56,132 nt of DNA from Clostridia bacterium. Lineage in GTDB: Bacteria; Bacillota; Clostridia; Christensenellales; Aristaeellaceae. Shown here piece by piece: positions 1 to 8,159 of the stretch. The stretch lies in assembly GCA_017545905.1 (NCBI GenBank), contig JAFWXL010000066.1, forward strand, positions 1 through 56,132, given 5' to 3'. The position numbers were made by a program, and so were the translations under genes. The notes beneath the pieces are model-generated. The model did no database searches. It saw nothing but the letters and a program-made list of their open reading frames with translations, and had not been told where the DNA came from. Position 1 is the first letter of the stretch, and each line of letters begins with the position of its first letter.

Positions 1-250
1 GGGCTGCCGATCCGGGAAGCCGGCATAGTCGCGCAAGCGCTCCTTGCCGTTTCCGACGCTCCGCCTGCCTGTTTCGCCCACTGGGCGCGGCAGGCTCCGG
101 TCCCAAACCCGCCTGAGGGATTTCCATCTCCTCGCTCGACACTCGTCGGTCAGGGCAGCTCTGACAGCCCACTGGGCTGTCATTCACTTCTGCCCCAGTT
201 CGGCAAGCCGAACCCTCAGACTCCCTTTTTCCGCTTCGCGGAGGAGGAAA
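1..250 (-). repeat. Composite intergenic repeat module (copy A)
   Basis: No gene is supported in 1-378. Read on the minus strand, the segment starts near 245 with CCGCGAAGCGG and runs through AATCCCTCAGGCGGG, the same end module found near 33,200 and 34,200. Positions 25-49 are an exact reverse complement of 25 bases near 32,970-32,995 (GCGCAAGCGCTCCTTG core), and similarity continues through an ACGCTCCGCCT block and a GGCTCCGG block. About 90 bases without a match in the other copies (roughly 145-220) split the end module. The segment is probably cut by the window edge. Confidence 0.6.
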
Positions 251-266
251 GCATAATAGCATATGA

Positions 267-299
267 AAAGAAGGTCTGCGATCATCGCAGGCCTTCTTT
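267..299 (-). terminator. Intrinsic terminator of the XpaC/LCP transcript
   Basis: Hairpin with arms AAAGAAGGTCTGCG and CGCAGGCCTTCTTT. Read on the minus strand it is followed by a T-rich stretch, and it lies downstream of the minus-strand XpaC gene. Confidence 0.65.
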
Positions 300-315
300 G
301 CTGATATACAAGTTT

Positions 316-381
316 TGTGACCGAAGGTTTCCAAAGGACGACCGGAAAGCCCTTTGGCGGGGTGAGGGGCAGAGCCCCTCA
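316..381 (+). repeat. End-module repeat (copy B) touching the xpaC stop codon
   Basis: Contains GGCGGGGTGAGGGGCAG followed by AGCCCCTCA, which matches the second hairpin of the module at 34184-34262 (GGCGGGGTTCGGGGCAG then CCGCCCC). The first hairpin is represented by CCAAAGG and CCCTTTGG. The last bases of the module (TCA on the plus strand) form the TGA stop of the minus-strand XpaC gene. Confidence 0.45.
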
Positions 382-1152
382 ATGTCCGCCCATCACGCCG
401 GCGAAAGGATCGTCGCCCTGTTCCTCGTCGATGAGGCCGTCGGCGCGGAGCATATCGCGCAGCACGTCCATCTCGCTTTCCAGATCGATGAAGCGGTAAG
501 CGTCCAGCGCTTCGACTTCCTTGAGGAATGCCTTGTCAATCGCGCCGACGGCTTCTCCGATGCGCGTGCGCACCTCGAGGGCCTTGGGCGTCTTGGCGGA
601 ATCCTCGAGCTTTGCGCGCGCGTCAAGGAGCTTGAGTGTCGTGGGCAGATAATAGCGCAGGAATGTGCGCAGCTGGGAAAGCAGCTGCGGGCGCTGACGG
701 AGAATGGAAAGGATCTGGGCGCAGCTGGCCTCAATAGAATCGATCTGCGAGGAGAGATCCGGGTCCCTGATGACGTCGTTGGCGTGGCGGATACGGCGCA
801 TGGCGTCCTGTCCCGCGCGGATGACCTCGTTGACGTCGGCGTCTTCGGTGAGCGAGGGCTCGCTTTCCGGCACGCGCGCAGCGGACTGCTGCGTCTGCTG
901 CCATCTGCGCTCGATTTCTTCGTCGGAGGTGACCACATACTCAGGTTCCTTATGGGCTTCGCTGCTGCGGCGGGCGGCTTCGTATGCGGCTTCGCGCGCT
1001 GCGCTTTCCTGCTCCTTGGCGATCTTTGTGAGCACGTGGAACACGAGATAGACGACGAGCGGACCGAGCAGACCGACAATGAAAAGCGACGCCAGATACC
1101 ACGCCCAGCGGGGAAGATAATCCAGTGTTTTGAGGATTTTCTTAGCGTTCAT
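379..1152 (-). CDS. xpaC: XpaC-like protein (5-bromo-4-chloroindolyl phosphate hydrolysis family), copy 1
   Basis: A 257-residue protein with one strong membrane segment at about residues 16-40, then a charged linker and a helical C-terminal domain. The block LRTFLRYYLPTTLKLLDARA (about 160-180) and the block FIDLESEMDVLRDML (about 220-235) are closely matched in the second copy at 13563-14267, which identifies the family. XpaC proteins usually accompany TelA toxic-anion-resistance proteins, but their biochemical role is not established. The gene starts 27 bases after the LCP gene on the same strand, so the two are probably co-transcribed. Its telA partner is about 7 kb away at 8160-9353. The stop codon lies at the edge of a dispersed repeat module. 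Confidence 0.85.
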   Translation of the reverse strand: MNAKKILKTLDYLPRWAWYLASLFIVGLLGPLVVYLVFHVLTKIAKEQESAAREAAYEAARRSSEAHKEPEYVVTSDEEIERRWQQTQQSAARVPESEPSLTEDADVNEVIRAGQDAMRRIRHANDVIRDPDLSSQIDSIEASCAQILSILRQRPQLLSQLRTFLRYYLPTTLKLLDARAKLEDSAKTPKALEVRTRIGEAVGAIDKAFLKEVEALDAYRFIDLESEMDVLRDMLRADGLIDEEQGDDPFAGVMGGH

Positions 1153-1179
1153 GAATGTTTCTCCTCCAAATCAGCGAAC

Positions 1180-2088
1180 TTATGGAGCGGGCGCAGTCTC
1201 GGGTGCGGGCAGGCCTAGCGCTTCGAGCAGCAGCAGCTTGTTGGCCGGCAGATCGGCAAGGATGCCGCTGACCGAATTGGCATTGCCGTATCGCCATTCG
1301 CCGGAAAACGGCATGCCGATATTGACCACCTTTGCGCCGCGCAGCCACAGCGCCTGGAAGACCAGCTTTGCCTGCTCCCCGGCGGAGCAGGAAGAGCGCC
1401 ACAGGCCATTGAGCGAACGGAACACGCTGATCACGTTGGCGGCGGTCATGCGGCGCGTCTGGCGGACCATGCCGCTGATCAGCTTGCCCTGACGCTCGCC
1501 GCGGCCCAGATCATCGTCGAGCTTGCGGCAGCGGGCATAGGTCAGCGCCTGCGCGCCGTTGAGGCGGCACTTGCCCTCGGCAAGCGGATTCTCCGGATAG
1601 ACATTGTATCCCATACGGGTGAGATACTTGACCTCGGCCTGTGTCAGCTCCACCTCGGCGCCGCCGATGGCGTCCACCAGATAGATGACCGATGTAAAAT
1701 TGACCCGGAACCAGCCGTCGATCTTCACGCCGAAGTTCTGCTCGATCATGCGGCAGAGCGTATCCTCGTCTTTGTTGCGCACGACGGTGTTGATCTTGGT
1801 CAGCCTGCCGTTTTCGTTTTCGATGAACATATCGCGCGCGAATGTGACCGCAGAGATCTTCGCGCGCGTGAAATCGATCTGTACGAGCATCGTCACGTCG
1901 CTGCGGCCGACCTCATCCAGCGAACCGTAATTGTCCATGCCGAGAATCAGAAAGGTCTTTGTGCCATAGGGACGCAGCACAAGCAGCAGAGCGGCGAGCA
2001 CCAGCACGGCGATGAGCGCGATGCGGACGGCCTTGTGCCGGGCGAGGAAGGAGCGGGTCTTTGCCCAATATGCGCGGATATGATCCAT
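1180..2088 (-). CDS. LytR-CpsA-Psr (LCP) family cell-wall transferase
   Basis: A 302-residue protein with a short cytoplasmic start, one membrane anchor (about 20-42) and an extracellular LCP domain. Family features visible are ILGMDNYG, the arginine-aspartate pair in FARDMFI, and LTYARCRKLDDDLGRGERQG with the arginines that contact the polyprenyl pyrophosphate. LCP enzymes attach teichoic acids or other glycopolymers to peptidoglycan on the outer face of the membrane. The start is set by GGAGG nine bases upstream of ATG. It lies directly upstream of xpaC and is divergent from the RNase J gene across a 327-base gap. Confidence 0.9.
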   Translation of the reverse strand: MDHIRAYWAKTRSFLARHKAVRIALIAVLVLAALLLVLRPYGTKTFLILGMDNYGSLDEVGRSDVTMLVQIDFTRAKISAVTFARDMFIENENGRLTKINTVVRNKDEDTLCRMIEQNFGVKIDGWFRVNFTSVIYLVDAIGGAEVELTQAEVKYLTRMGYNVYPENPLAEGKCRLNGAQALTYARCRKLDDDLGRGERQGKLISGMVRQTRRMTAANVISVFRSLNGLWRSSCSAGEQAKLVFQALWLRGAKVVNIGMPFSGEWRYGNANSVSGILADLPANKLLLLEALGLPAPETAPAP

Positions 2089-2252
2089 AATCAGCAGCCT
2101 CCGGATGAAAACTGCGGCAAAGCGGCCGTCGTGACCGCATGCGCGAAACAGCTTACATACTTAAGATGGAATAAACATAACATAAACAAAGGGCAAAATC
2201 AAGCAGAATGCCTAGGATATGTGCTTTTCGTCTGAATCGAATAGAAAAGCGG

Positions 2253-2281
2253 TTGCAGGTGCAAAAGTTTTTGTGTATAAT
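2253..2281 (+). promoter_or_regulatory. Sigma-A promoter of the RNase J gene
   Basis: TTGCAG, 17-base spacer, TATAAT. The -10 is followed about 135 bases later by the GTG start, giving a substantial 5' leader. The rest of the 2089-2415 gap shows no gene; it includes an A/T-rich patch around 2160-2200 that may hold the divergent LCP promoter. Confidence 0.75.
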
Positions 2282-2415
2282 AAAAACGTTATGGATTTTT
2301 CCGCAGGCTCCACTATCTTCCTGCGATGAAAATATGCGCGGCCCATGCCGCATGCCCTGCGTCTGACCAGCGGGGGGAATCGATCGTGTCTTGAAATAAG
2401 AGAAAGGAAACCATT

Positions 2416-4539
2416 GTGACTGACAACGAAAAGACGCTGAACAGCAATAACCAGAATATGACCGAAAAGACCGGCAAAAAGCGCACGGCTGTGCGCCGCC
2501 CTGCCGCAAAAAAGACCGCTTCTGCAAAGGTGCAGGTAAGCGCAGATGCGCAGGCTGAAAAGAAGACCAAGGCAAAGCCCGCTGCGAAGGCAAAGCCCGC
2601 TGCCAAGGCAAAGCCCGCTGCCAAGACAAAGCCTGCCGCCAGAAGCAGAGATGCTGCCAAGGCGGCGTCTGTCAAGCCTGCTGCCGAGCAGAAGCTGCAG
2701 GCTGCGCCGCAGAAGACCGCGGCGCATAAGAGCGTGCGCCGTCCCAACGCGGGCAAGCGCCGCGCCATGGCGCAGCAGACTCCGCAGGCGGACAAGCCGT
2801 TTATCTCTGCTACGCTGCAGCTGGTGGGCAAGAAGCCGAAGGCGATGCGCTCCGGCGCCAGCGAGCATCCCAGCCGCGCAACGCTGCGCATGATCCCGCT
2901 GGGCGGCATGTGCGAGATCGGCAAGAACATGACGGCCTACGAGTACGGCAGCGACATCATCATCGTCGACTGCGGCCAGAGCTTCCCGGATGAGACGATG
3001 CCGGGCGTGGACTCCGTCATCCCGGATTTCACCTATGTTCTGCAGAATCGCGACCGCGTGCGCGGCATCTTCATCACCCACGGCCATGAGGATCACATCG
3101 GCGGCCTGCCGTATCTGATGCGCGAATTCAAGGCGCCGATTTACGGCGGCAGGATGGCTGTGGAACTGCTTAAGTACAAGCTCGACGACAAGGTGCCGGG
3201 GCTGACCAAGTCCTGCACGCTGCGCGCCGTTGAGGCGGGCGACGTCGTCCGCGCGGGCTGTTTCTCCGTTGAGTTCATCCACGTGAACCATTCCATCGCG
3301 GATGCGTTCATGTTCGCGATCAAGACGCCCATCGGCACCATCGTGCATTCCGGCGACTTCAAGATCGACTATACGCCCATCAGCGGCAAGATCATGGATC
3401 TGCAGCGCATCGCGCAGCTCGGCCGGGAGGGCGTGCTGCTCTTCGTGTGCGAATCCACGAATATCGAGGTGCCGGGCTTCTCCAAGTCCGAGCGCCACGT
3501 CGGCGAATCATTTGCCGATATGTTCAAGGACGCGCAGGGCCGCATCTTTGTGGCGACGTTCTCCTCGAATACGTCGCGCCTGCAGCAGGTTTTTACCGCC
3601 GCCGAGCGCCATGGGCGCAAGGTTGCGCTGGTGGGCCGCAGCATGCTCAATGTGTTCAATGCCGCCAATAACCTCGGCTATATTCAGATGAAGCCGGATA
3701 CGCTCATCGATATCTCTCAGGTGGACAAGCTGCCGCCGGAGCAGGTGTGCGTGATCTCCACCGGCTCTCAGGGCGAGCCGATGAGCGCGCTCACGCGCAT
3801 CGCCTTCAACAACCATCGCGAGCTGGAGATTCAGGCGGGCGATACCGTCATCATCTCCGCCACGCCGATTCCGGGCAACGAGAAGCCGATCTACAAGGTC
3901 ATCAACGAGCTCTACAAGCGCGATGCAAAGGTATACTACTCCGCGCTGGCGGATGTGCATGTCTCCGGTCACGCCTCTCAGGAGGAGATCAAGCTGGTGC
4001 ACAGCCTTGTGCGTCCGAAGTTCTTCATCCCTGCGCACGGTGAGACCCGCATGCTCTATCAGCACGCGGAGCTTGCGCACAAGCTGGGCGTGCCGTTTGA
4101 GAATATCTTCATCCTCGCCAACGGCGATATCTTTGAGATCGCCAAGGGCAGCGCGAAGGTGACCGGCTTCACCAACGGCGACGCCGTGCTCATCGACGGC
4201 AGCTCTAAGGGCGAGGTGGACAACATGGTCCTTCGCGAGCGCAAGCTCCTCTCCGACGACGGCGTGGTTTCCATCGCCCTTGCGATCAATAAGCAGGGCG
4301 CCATGATGGCCCAGCCGGTTGTCAGCGCGATGGGCTTCCTCTATGACAGCGAGCACCAGAAGATCGAGGCGGCTTGCCGCCAGCACGCGGCCAATATGGT
4401 CACGCGCACGATTTCCTCCGGCAAGAAGGTCAAGGACGTCGTCGCTTCCGGCCAGATGCAGGGCCAGATGCGCTCCTTCCTCTACGAGAAGACCAAGCGC
4501 CGCCCGGTCGTGATGATCAACCTCATCGAGGTCGAATAA
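2416..4539 (+). CDS. rnj: Ribonuclease J with a lysine/alanine-rich N-terminal extension
   Basis: A 707-residue beta-CASP metallo-beta-lactamase ribonuclease involved in mRNA decay and rRNA processing. The metal-binding motif HGHEDHIGG is at about residues 220-228, with further ligands in NHSIAD (about 283), GDFKID (about 313) and the beta-CASP motif HVSGHA followed by PAHGETRM (about 515-540). The first 150 or so residues are not part of the normal fold. They are basic and low in complexity, with four repeats of the type AKAKPAAK, and make the protein about 150 residues longer than the usual 550-residue enzyme. The start is GTG with AGAAAGGA eight bases upstream. It is monocistronic, with its own promoter and a strong terminator. 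Confidence 0.95.
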   Translation: MTDNEKTLNSNNQNMTEKTGKKRTAVRRPAAKKTASAKVQVSADAQAEKKTKAKPAAKAKPAAKAKPAAKTKPAARSRDAAKAASVKPAAEQKLQAAPQKTAAHKSVRRPNAGKRRAMAQQTPQADKPFISATLQLVGKKPKAMRSGASEHPSRATLRMIPLGGMCEIGKNMTAYEYGSDIIIVDCGQSFPDETMPGVDSVIPDFTYVLQNRDRVRGIFITHGHEDHIGGLPYLMREFKAPIYGGRMAVELLKYKLDDKVPGLTKSCTLRAVEAGDVVRAGCFSVEFIHVNHSIADAFMFAIKTPIGTIVHSGDFKIDYTPISGKIMDLQRIAQLGREGVLLFVCESTNIEVPGFSKSERHVGESFADMFKDAQGRIFVATFSSNTSRLQQVFTAAERHGRKVALVGRSMLNVFNAANNLGYIQMKPDTLIDISQVDKLPPEQVCVISTGSQGEPMSALTRIAFNNHRELEIQAGDTVIISATPIPGNEKPIYKVINELYKRDAKVYYSALADVHVSGHASQEEIKLVHSLVRPKFFIPAHGETRMLYQHAELAHKLGVPFENIFILANGDIFEIAKGSAKVTGFTNGDAVLIDGSSKGEVDNMVLRERKLLSDDGVVSIALAINKQGAMMAQPVVSAMGFLYDSEHQKIEAACRQHAANMVTRTISSGKKVKDVVASGQMQGQMRSFLYEKTKRRPVVMINLIEVE

Positions 4540-4566
4540 GCCTTCGGCAGATTCAGCAAAAGCACA

Positions 4567-4604
4567 GCAGCCTCCCCGTCCGGCCGGACAGGGAGGCTGC
4601 TTTT
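4567..4604 (+). terminator. Intrinsic terminator after RNase J
   Basis: Long GC-rich hairpin (GCAGCCTCCC paired with GGGAGGCTGC, inner arms GTCCGG/CCGGAC) followed by TTTT. Confidence 0.85.
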
Positions 4605-4619
4605 CATGCAGGCTGTGCA

Positions 4620-5468
4620 TCATTCGTGATCCGCCGTACGGACGGGTATCCAGATTTCGCTGTATGTTTCATGCGTATTGTCGCCGGGATGAATGTAGAC
4701 CTCCAGGTTGTAATGTCCTGCGAGCGCGTATTCCGTGCGCGACGGCAGCCACTCGCTCCAGATGCGGGTGTTCACATCCTGCAGCGCGTCGGGCAGCACG
4801 CCCCGGCACGGGAAAACCGCCCAGGTCCCCGCCGGAACCACATGGGTTACAAAGCCTGCCGGCACGTCGTTCCATGGCAGGTAGTTATCTGCAATCAGAT
4901 AGTCGAATTCCTTGCCCTGATGCTCCACGCACACGCCGTACATGCCGCAGATGACTTTGGCGGCCTCGCTTTGCAGGTGCTCCTTCCAGAACAGGGGAAT
5001 TTCTGTATAGGAAGTATCGCTGTTAAACCTTCGGCTCACACCCATGAGCGTGAATTGTTCCTTCTTTTCGATCCTGTATTCGAGCATGGTTCCGCCCTCC
5101 AGTGTCAGTTTGATTTTCAGCGGCGCATAAAAGGAGAGGCGGCAGCCCGCTTCCCGGGCAGCCGACGGCGATACGCCGTGAAAGCGCGCAAATGCACGGG
5201 CAAAGCTGTCCGGCGAGTCGTAGCCGTACCTGAGCGCAGCGTCGATCACCCTGATATCCTTTGCGCTGAGCTCCTGCGCGGCCAGAGACAGGCGGCGATT
5301 GCGGATGTATTCGCCGACGGTCACGCCGCACAGCGCGCCGAATATCTTCTGAAAATAGAAGACGGACAGGTGCGCCTTCTTTGCCGCGACGCTCACGTCG
5401 ATCTCCTCCGTCAGGTTCGCCTCGATGTATGCGATCGCCTCGGCGATCCCCTCGCTCAGTCCGTTCAT
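4620..5468 (-). CDS. AraC-family regulator with GyrI-like effector domain
   Basis: About 282 residues. Residues 1-105 form an AraC-type double helix-turn-helix (VSVAAKKAHLSVFYFQKIF, then RYGYDSPDSFARAFARFHG). The remainder, starting near MLEYRIEKKEQFTLMGV, is a GyrI-like small-molecule binding domain, the combination seen in SbmC/BmrR-type effector-binding regulators. The chosen ATG at 5468 has an AGAGGGGGG ribosome site six bases upstream. An upstream in-frame ATG at 5585 would add 39 residues unlike the family. The gene stands alone, divergent from the methyltransferase gene, so its target cannot be inferred from context. Confidence 0.88.
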   Translation of the reverse strand: MNGLSEGIAEAIAYIEANLTEEIDVSVAAKKAHLSVFYFQKIFGALCGVTVGEYIRNRRLSLAAQELSAKDIRVIDAALRYGYDSPDSFARAFARFHGVSPSAAREAGCRLSFYAPLKIKLTLEGGTMLEYRIEKKEQFTLMGVSRRFNSDTSYTEIPLFWKEHLQSEAAKVICGMYGVCVEHQGKEFDYLIADNYLPWNDVPAGFVTHVVPAGTWAVFPCRGVLPDALQDVNTRIWSEWLPSRTEYALAGHYNLEVYIHPGDNTHETYSEIWIPVRTADHE

Positions 5469-5602
5469 GCCGTTCCCCCCTCTGGCTGCTGTGCACACAG
5501 TATAGCGCAAAGACGAACCCTCTGCCCGATTCTTTCTGCTCTTTACGGTCGGATTCATGATAGCATGCGCGAAAGTGACGGTCAACAGCAGATGCCTGCG
5601 TC

Positions 5603-5631
5603 TTTACAGGCTGAAATGCGGATGATATAAT
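5603..5631 (+). promoter_or_regulatory. Sigma-A promoter of the RNA methyltransferase gene
   Basis: TTTACA, 17-base spacer, TATAAT, about 35 bases upstream of the ATG at 5667. Confidence 0.7.
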
Positions 5632-5666
5632 GTTCCCGAAAATCAAGACAGTGAGGATAAACATCC

Positions 5667-6857
5667 ATGAATGAACAGAATCTTCCCGTTGTTCACGTGA
5701 TCAACGGCAGACAGAAGAAGCTCCTGCAGGGCCATCCCTGGGTTTACGGCAACGAGATTGAGCGCGTCGAGGGCGAGATCGTCGACGGCGAGCTGGTGAC
5801 GGTGGTGGATTTCCGCGGCCGCTACATGGGCACCGGCTTTTACAACAGCAGGAGCCTCATCACCGTGCGCCTGCTGACGCACCGCAGCGAGGAGATCACA
5901 GACAGCCTGATCGCCGCGCGCGTGAAGGCGGCCTGCGATTACCGCCGCTTTGTCATGCAGCGCCCGGGCACGGATTCCTGCCGCCTGATTTACGGCGAGG
6001 CGGACCGCCTGCCGGGTGTGATCGCCGACCGCTTCGGCGATGTGATCGTGCTGCAGGTGCTGGCGCTGGGCATGGAAAAATACACGCAGGTGATCGCTGA
6101 TGCGCTCGTCGCCTGCGAAAAGCCGGGCTGCCTGCTTCTGCACAACGACGACGCCATCCGCCGCAAGGAGGGTATGGAGTGCTTCACGAAGGTGCTTCAC
6201 GGCGAGCTGCCGGAAGAAACGGTCATCAACGAAAACGGCATCAGGCTGAGTGTGGACGTGCGCGGCGGCCAGAAAACCGGCTATTTTCTGGATCAGAAGG
6301 ATAACCATCTGTTTGTGCGCCAGTTCTGCAGGGACGCCCGCGTGCTGGACTGCTTTTCCTATATCGGCGGCTTTGCGCTCAATGCCGTCGCCGGCGGCGC
6401 GAAGGAGGTCACGGCGGTGGATATCAGCGAAAGCGCTGTGGAGCTCATCCGCCGCAATGCGCAGCTCAACGATATGCAGGTGAATACCGTCTGCGCGAAC
6501 TGCTTTGACTTCCTGCGCGCGCAGGTGAAGGAGAAGCAGAAATATGACGTGATCGTGCTTGATCCGCCGGCGTTTACCAAGGCGCATGCGAACATGGCCA
6601 ACGCCTGCCGCGGCTACAAGGAGATTGCGCTGAGCGCGATGCGTATGCTGCCCGCAGGCGGCGTGCTGGCGACGCATTCCTGCTCGTATCACATGCCGGA
6701 GGATGTGTTTGTGAATACCGTGCTCTCTGCCGCGCAGGATCTGCACCGTCAGGTTCGCGTGATCACGCTGCGCAGGCAGGATATCGATCATCCGGTGCTG
6801 GCGGGCTATCCCGAGAGCCACTACCTTAAGAGCCTGTGGCTGCAGATGCTGGACTGA
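5667..6857 (+). CDS. RlmI-like class I rRNA (cytosine-C5) methyltransferase
   Basis: A 396-residue protein with an N-terminal PUA domain (GHPWVYGNEIERVEGEIVDG, about 20-40) and a C-terminal Rossmann methyltransferase domain. The cofactor region is VLDCFSYIGGFALNAVAGGA (about 228-247) and the catalytic-type motif is VLDPPAFTK (about 295-303). A cysteine is present in THSCSYHM. This architecture matches RlmI/YccW enzymes that methylate 23S rRNA; the exact target base in this organism is inferred. It is followed 20 bases later by a palindromic repeat element. Confidence 0.85.
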   Translation: MNEQNLPVVHVINGRQKKLLQGHPWVYGNEIERVEGEIVDGELVTVVDFRGRYMGTGFYNSRSLITVRLLTHRSEEITDSLIAARVKAACDYRRFVMQRPGTDSCRLIYGEADRLPGVIADRFGDVIVLQVLALGMEKYTQVIADALVACEKPGCLLLHNDDAIRRKEGMECFTKVLHGELPEETVINENGIRLSVDVRGGQKTGYFLDQKDNHLFVRQFCRDARVLDCFSYIGGFALNAVAGGAKEVTAVDISESAVELIRRNAQLNDMQVNTVCANCFDFLRAQVKEKQKYDVIVLDPPAFTKAHANMANACRGYKEIALSAMRMLPAGGVLATHSCSYHMPEDVFVNTVLSAAQDLHRQVRVITLRRQDIDHPVLAGYPESHYLKSLWLQMLD

Positions 6858-6877
6858 AAACTGCATAGTATCTGTAT

Positions 6878-7168
6878 AACGGCGCGAAGCGAAGAAGGGT
6901 CAAGGGACGAAATCCCTTGTCAGGGGGATGAAATCCCCGTCGTACCCCATGCGCGCAGCAACCAAAAAGCAGGAAACACACAGGAGCCGAAGGCGACGAT
7001 TCTGATTCCGATACGCTTTGAAAGAATCCTGCGATGATTGCGGAAGCTCTTTCGAAGCTGTGCCGGAATCTCCATTGCCGCCTGCCGGCTCCTCTGTGAT
7101 TCTTGCTTTTTCTTTTTTCAATGAAGTGCGTTGGGGACAATGTCTCCGGCATTCTTCGCTTGGCGCGG
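6878..7168. repeat. Palindromic MITE-like intergenic element (copy C)
   Basis: A roughly 290-base imperfect inverted repeat. The ends are CGCGAAGCGAAGAA (about 6882) and its partner near 7155-7168 (TTCTTCGCTTGGCGCGG). The inner arms are about 6966-7028 and 7046-7112. The left arm reads AGGAGCCGAAGGCGACGATT and the right arm, reverse complemented, AGGAGCCGGCAGGCGGCAAT. It fills almost the whole gap between two genes and its right edge touches the stop codon of the Abi gene at 7170. No coding capacity is credible. Confidence 0.7.
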
Positions 7169-7169
7169 A

Positions 7170-8066
7170 TTAAAGCAGCCTGAGCGCGTTTTCCCAGTCC
7201 TCCGGGAAACCGCACAGCTTCAATTCTGCCTTTGGGAATTCCCTTTCCAGTGCGGCGAGGCCGCGGATCATATCGCTGTATACACGATGTCCGCCGGCAG
7301 GCACCTTGAGCATCAGCAGAACGGGGAAGACGCGGTCGCTATCGTACTGCGCGTATTTCGGCGGGAGTATGACGCGGTCTTCAACCGTCTGATTGTACAG
7401 CCTGCCATAGTGCGCGCAGATATTGCGCACATCCACTGCTGCGCCGATGAGCGCGCTCAGCTCTTCGGGCGTGAGCCTGTACTGCTTGCTGATCGCCCAC
7501 TGATCGTTCTCGGTCAGGATCGCATAGAGCTGGGCAATCATGCCGAAGGAGAACAGCTCCACGGCAGCCCAGATTGGGAATTTACCGCCGTATTTGGTCT
7601 GATGATGGCGCACAAAGGCAAGATCGTCCTCGCGGTCCACCTCGATACGGAATTTATTCATCAGGCTCTTGTGCGACCCCTGGGACTGGCGGTCCAGGCG
7701 GAAGTTGGCAGCGTTGGCATAGCCGGTGGAACCGTAGGTCATTGCCAGATGATAGGAGATCTTCGCGCGCAGCTGCACCTCGAAGAACTCCAGCACAGGC
7801 AGGATCTGATGGCGCAGACCCATGTCAAACTGATACAGGTCGTACAGGTCGTCCAGCGTTACGCCGTCGATAAAGCGATCCGGATCATCCGCGCGGCGCA
7901 GATGCTTGCCGTAGGTAGTCAGGCGATAGTAATTGACCGTGGAGAGGATGTGACGCGCACGGTCTGCGTTTCCGATGTGCAGATTGTGTACGTCCATCAG
8001 GCGCTTTACCTGTTCTTCATAGCTGCGCGCCGGCTTGACGGGGGCGTAAACTCTGTTATTCTGCAT
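7170..8066 (-). CDS. Abi_2 family abortive-infection-like protein (HEPN)
   Basis: About 298 residues, matching Abi_2 (AbiD/AbiF-type) proteins along its length: YEEQVKRLMDVHNLHIGN at the start, VNYYRLTTYGKHLRR, the EVQLRAKISYHLA block, and RNICAHYGRLYN near residue 230. The last fits the R-x4-6-H motif of HEPN ribonucleases. Proteins of this family abort phage infection, probably by RNA cleavage, but many chromosomal members have no tested role. ATG at 8066 is preceded by GGGAGG; an upstream in-frame ATG has no such site. It stands alone with no toxin-antitoxin partner or phage genes nearby, between a housekeeping methyltransferase and telA. Confidence 0.85.
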   Translation of the reverse strand: MQNNRVYAPVKPARSYEEQVKRLMDVHNLHIGNADRARHILSTVNYYRLTTYGKHLRRADDPDRFIDGVTLDDLYDLYQFDMGLRHQILPVLEFFEVQLRAKISYHLAMTYGSTGYANAANFRLDRQSQGSHKSLMNKFRIEVDREDDLAFVRHHQTKYGGKFPIWAAVELFSFGMIAQLYAILTENDQWAISKQYRLTPEELSALIGAAVDVRNICAHYGRLYNQTVEDRVILPPKYAQYDSDRVFPVLLMLKVPAGGHRVYSDMIRGLAALEREFPKAELKLCGFPEDWENALRLL

Positions 8067-8116
8067 AGAACCTCCCAAAACCCGCTGCCTCTTTTCGGAT
8101 GGCATGAGGGCTGCTG

Positions 8117-8154
8117 AAAAAGGCTGCAAAGCGACGCCTGCTCTGCAGCCTTTT
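8117..8154 (-). terminator. Intrinsic terminator after telA copy 1
   Basis: Hairpin with arms AAAAGGCTGCAAAG and CTCTGCAGCCTTTT. It lies six bases beyond the telA stop and has T tails in both directions. Confidence 0.8.
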
Positions 8155-8159
8155 GTGAA

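Noticed and set aside
44-256. Open reading frame of 70 codons
   Set aside because: It lies inside the composite repeat, has no ribosome site, and its sequence is explained by the shared GC-rich blocks.
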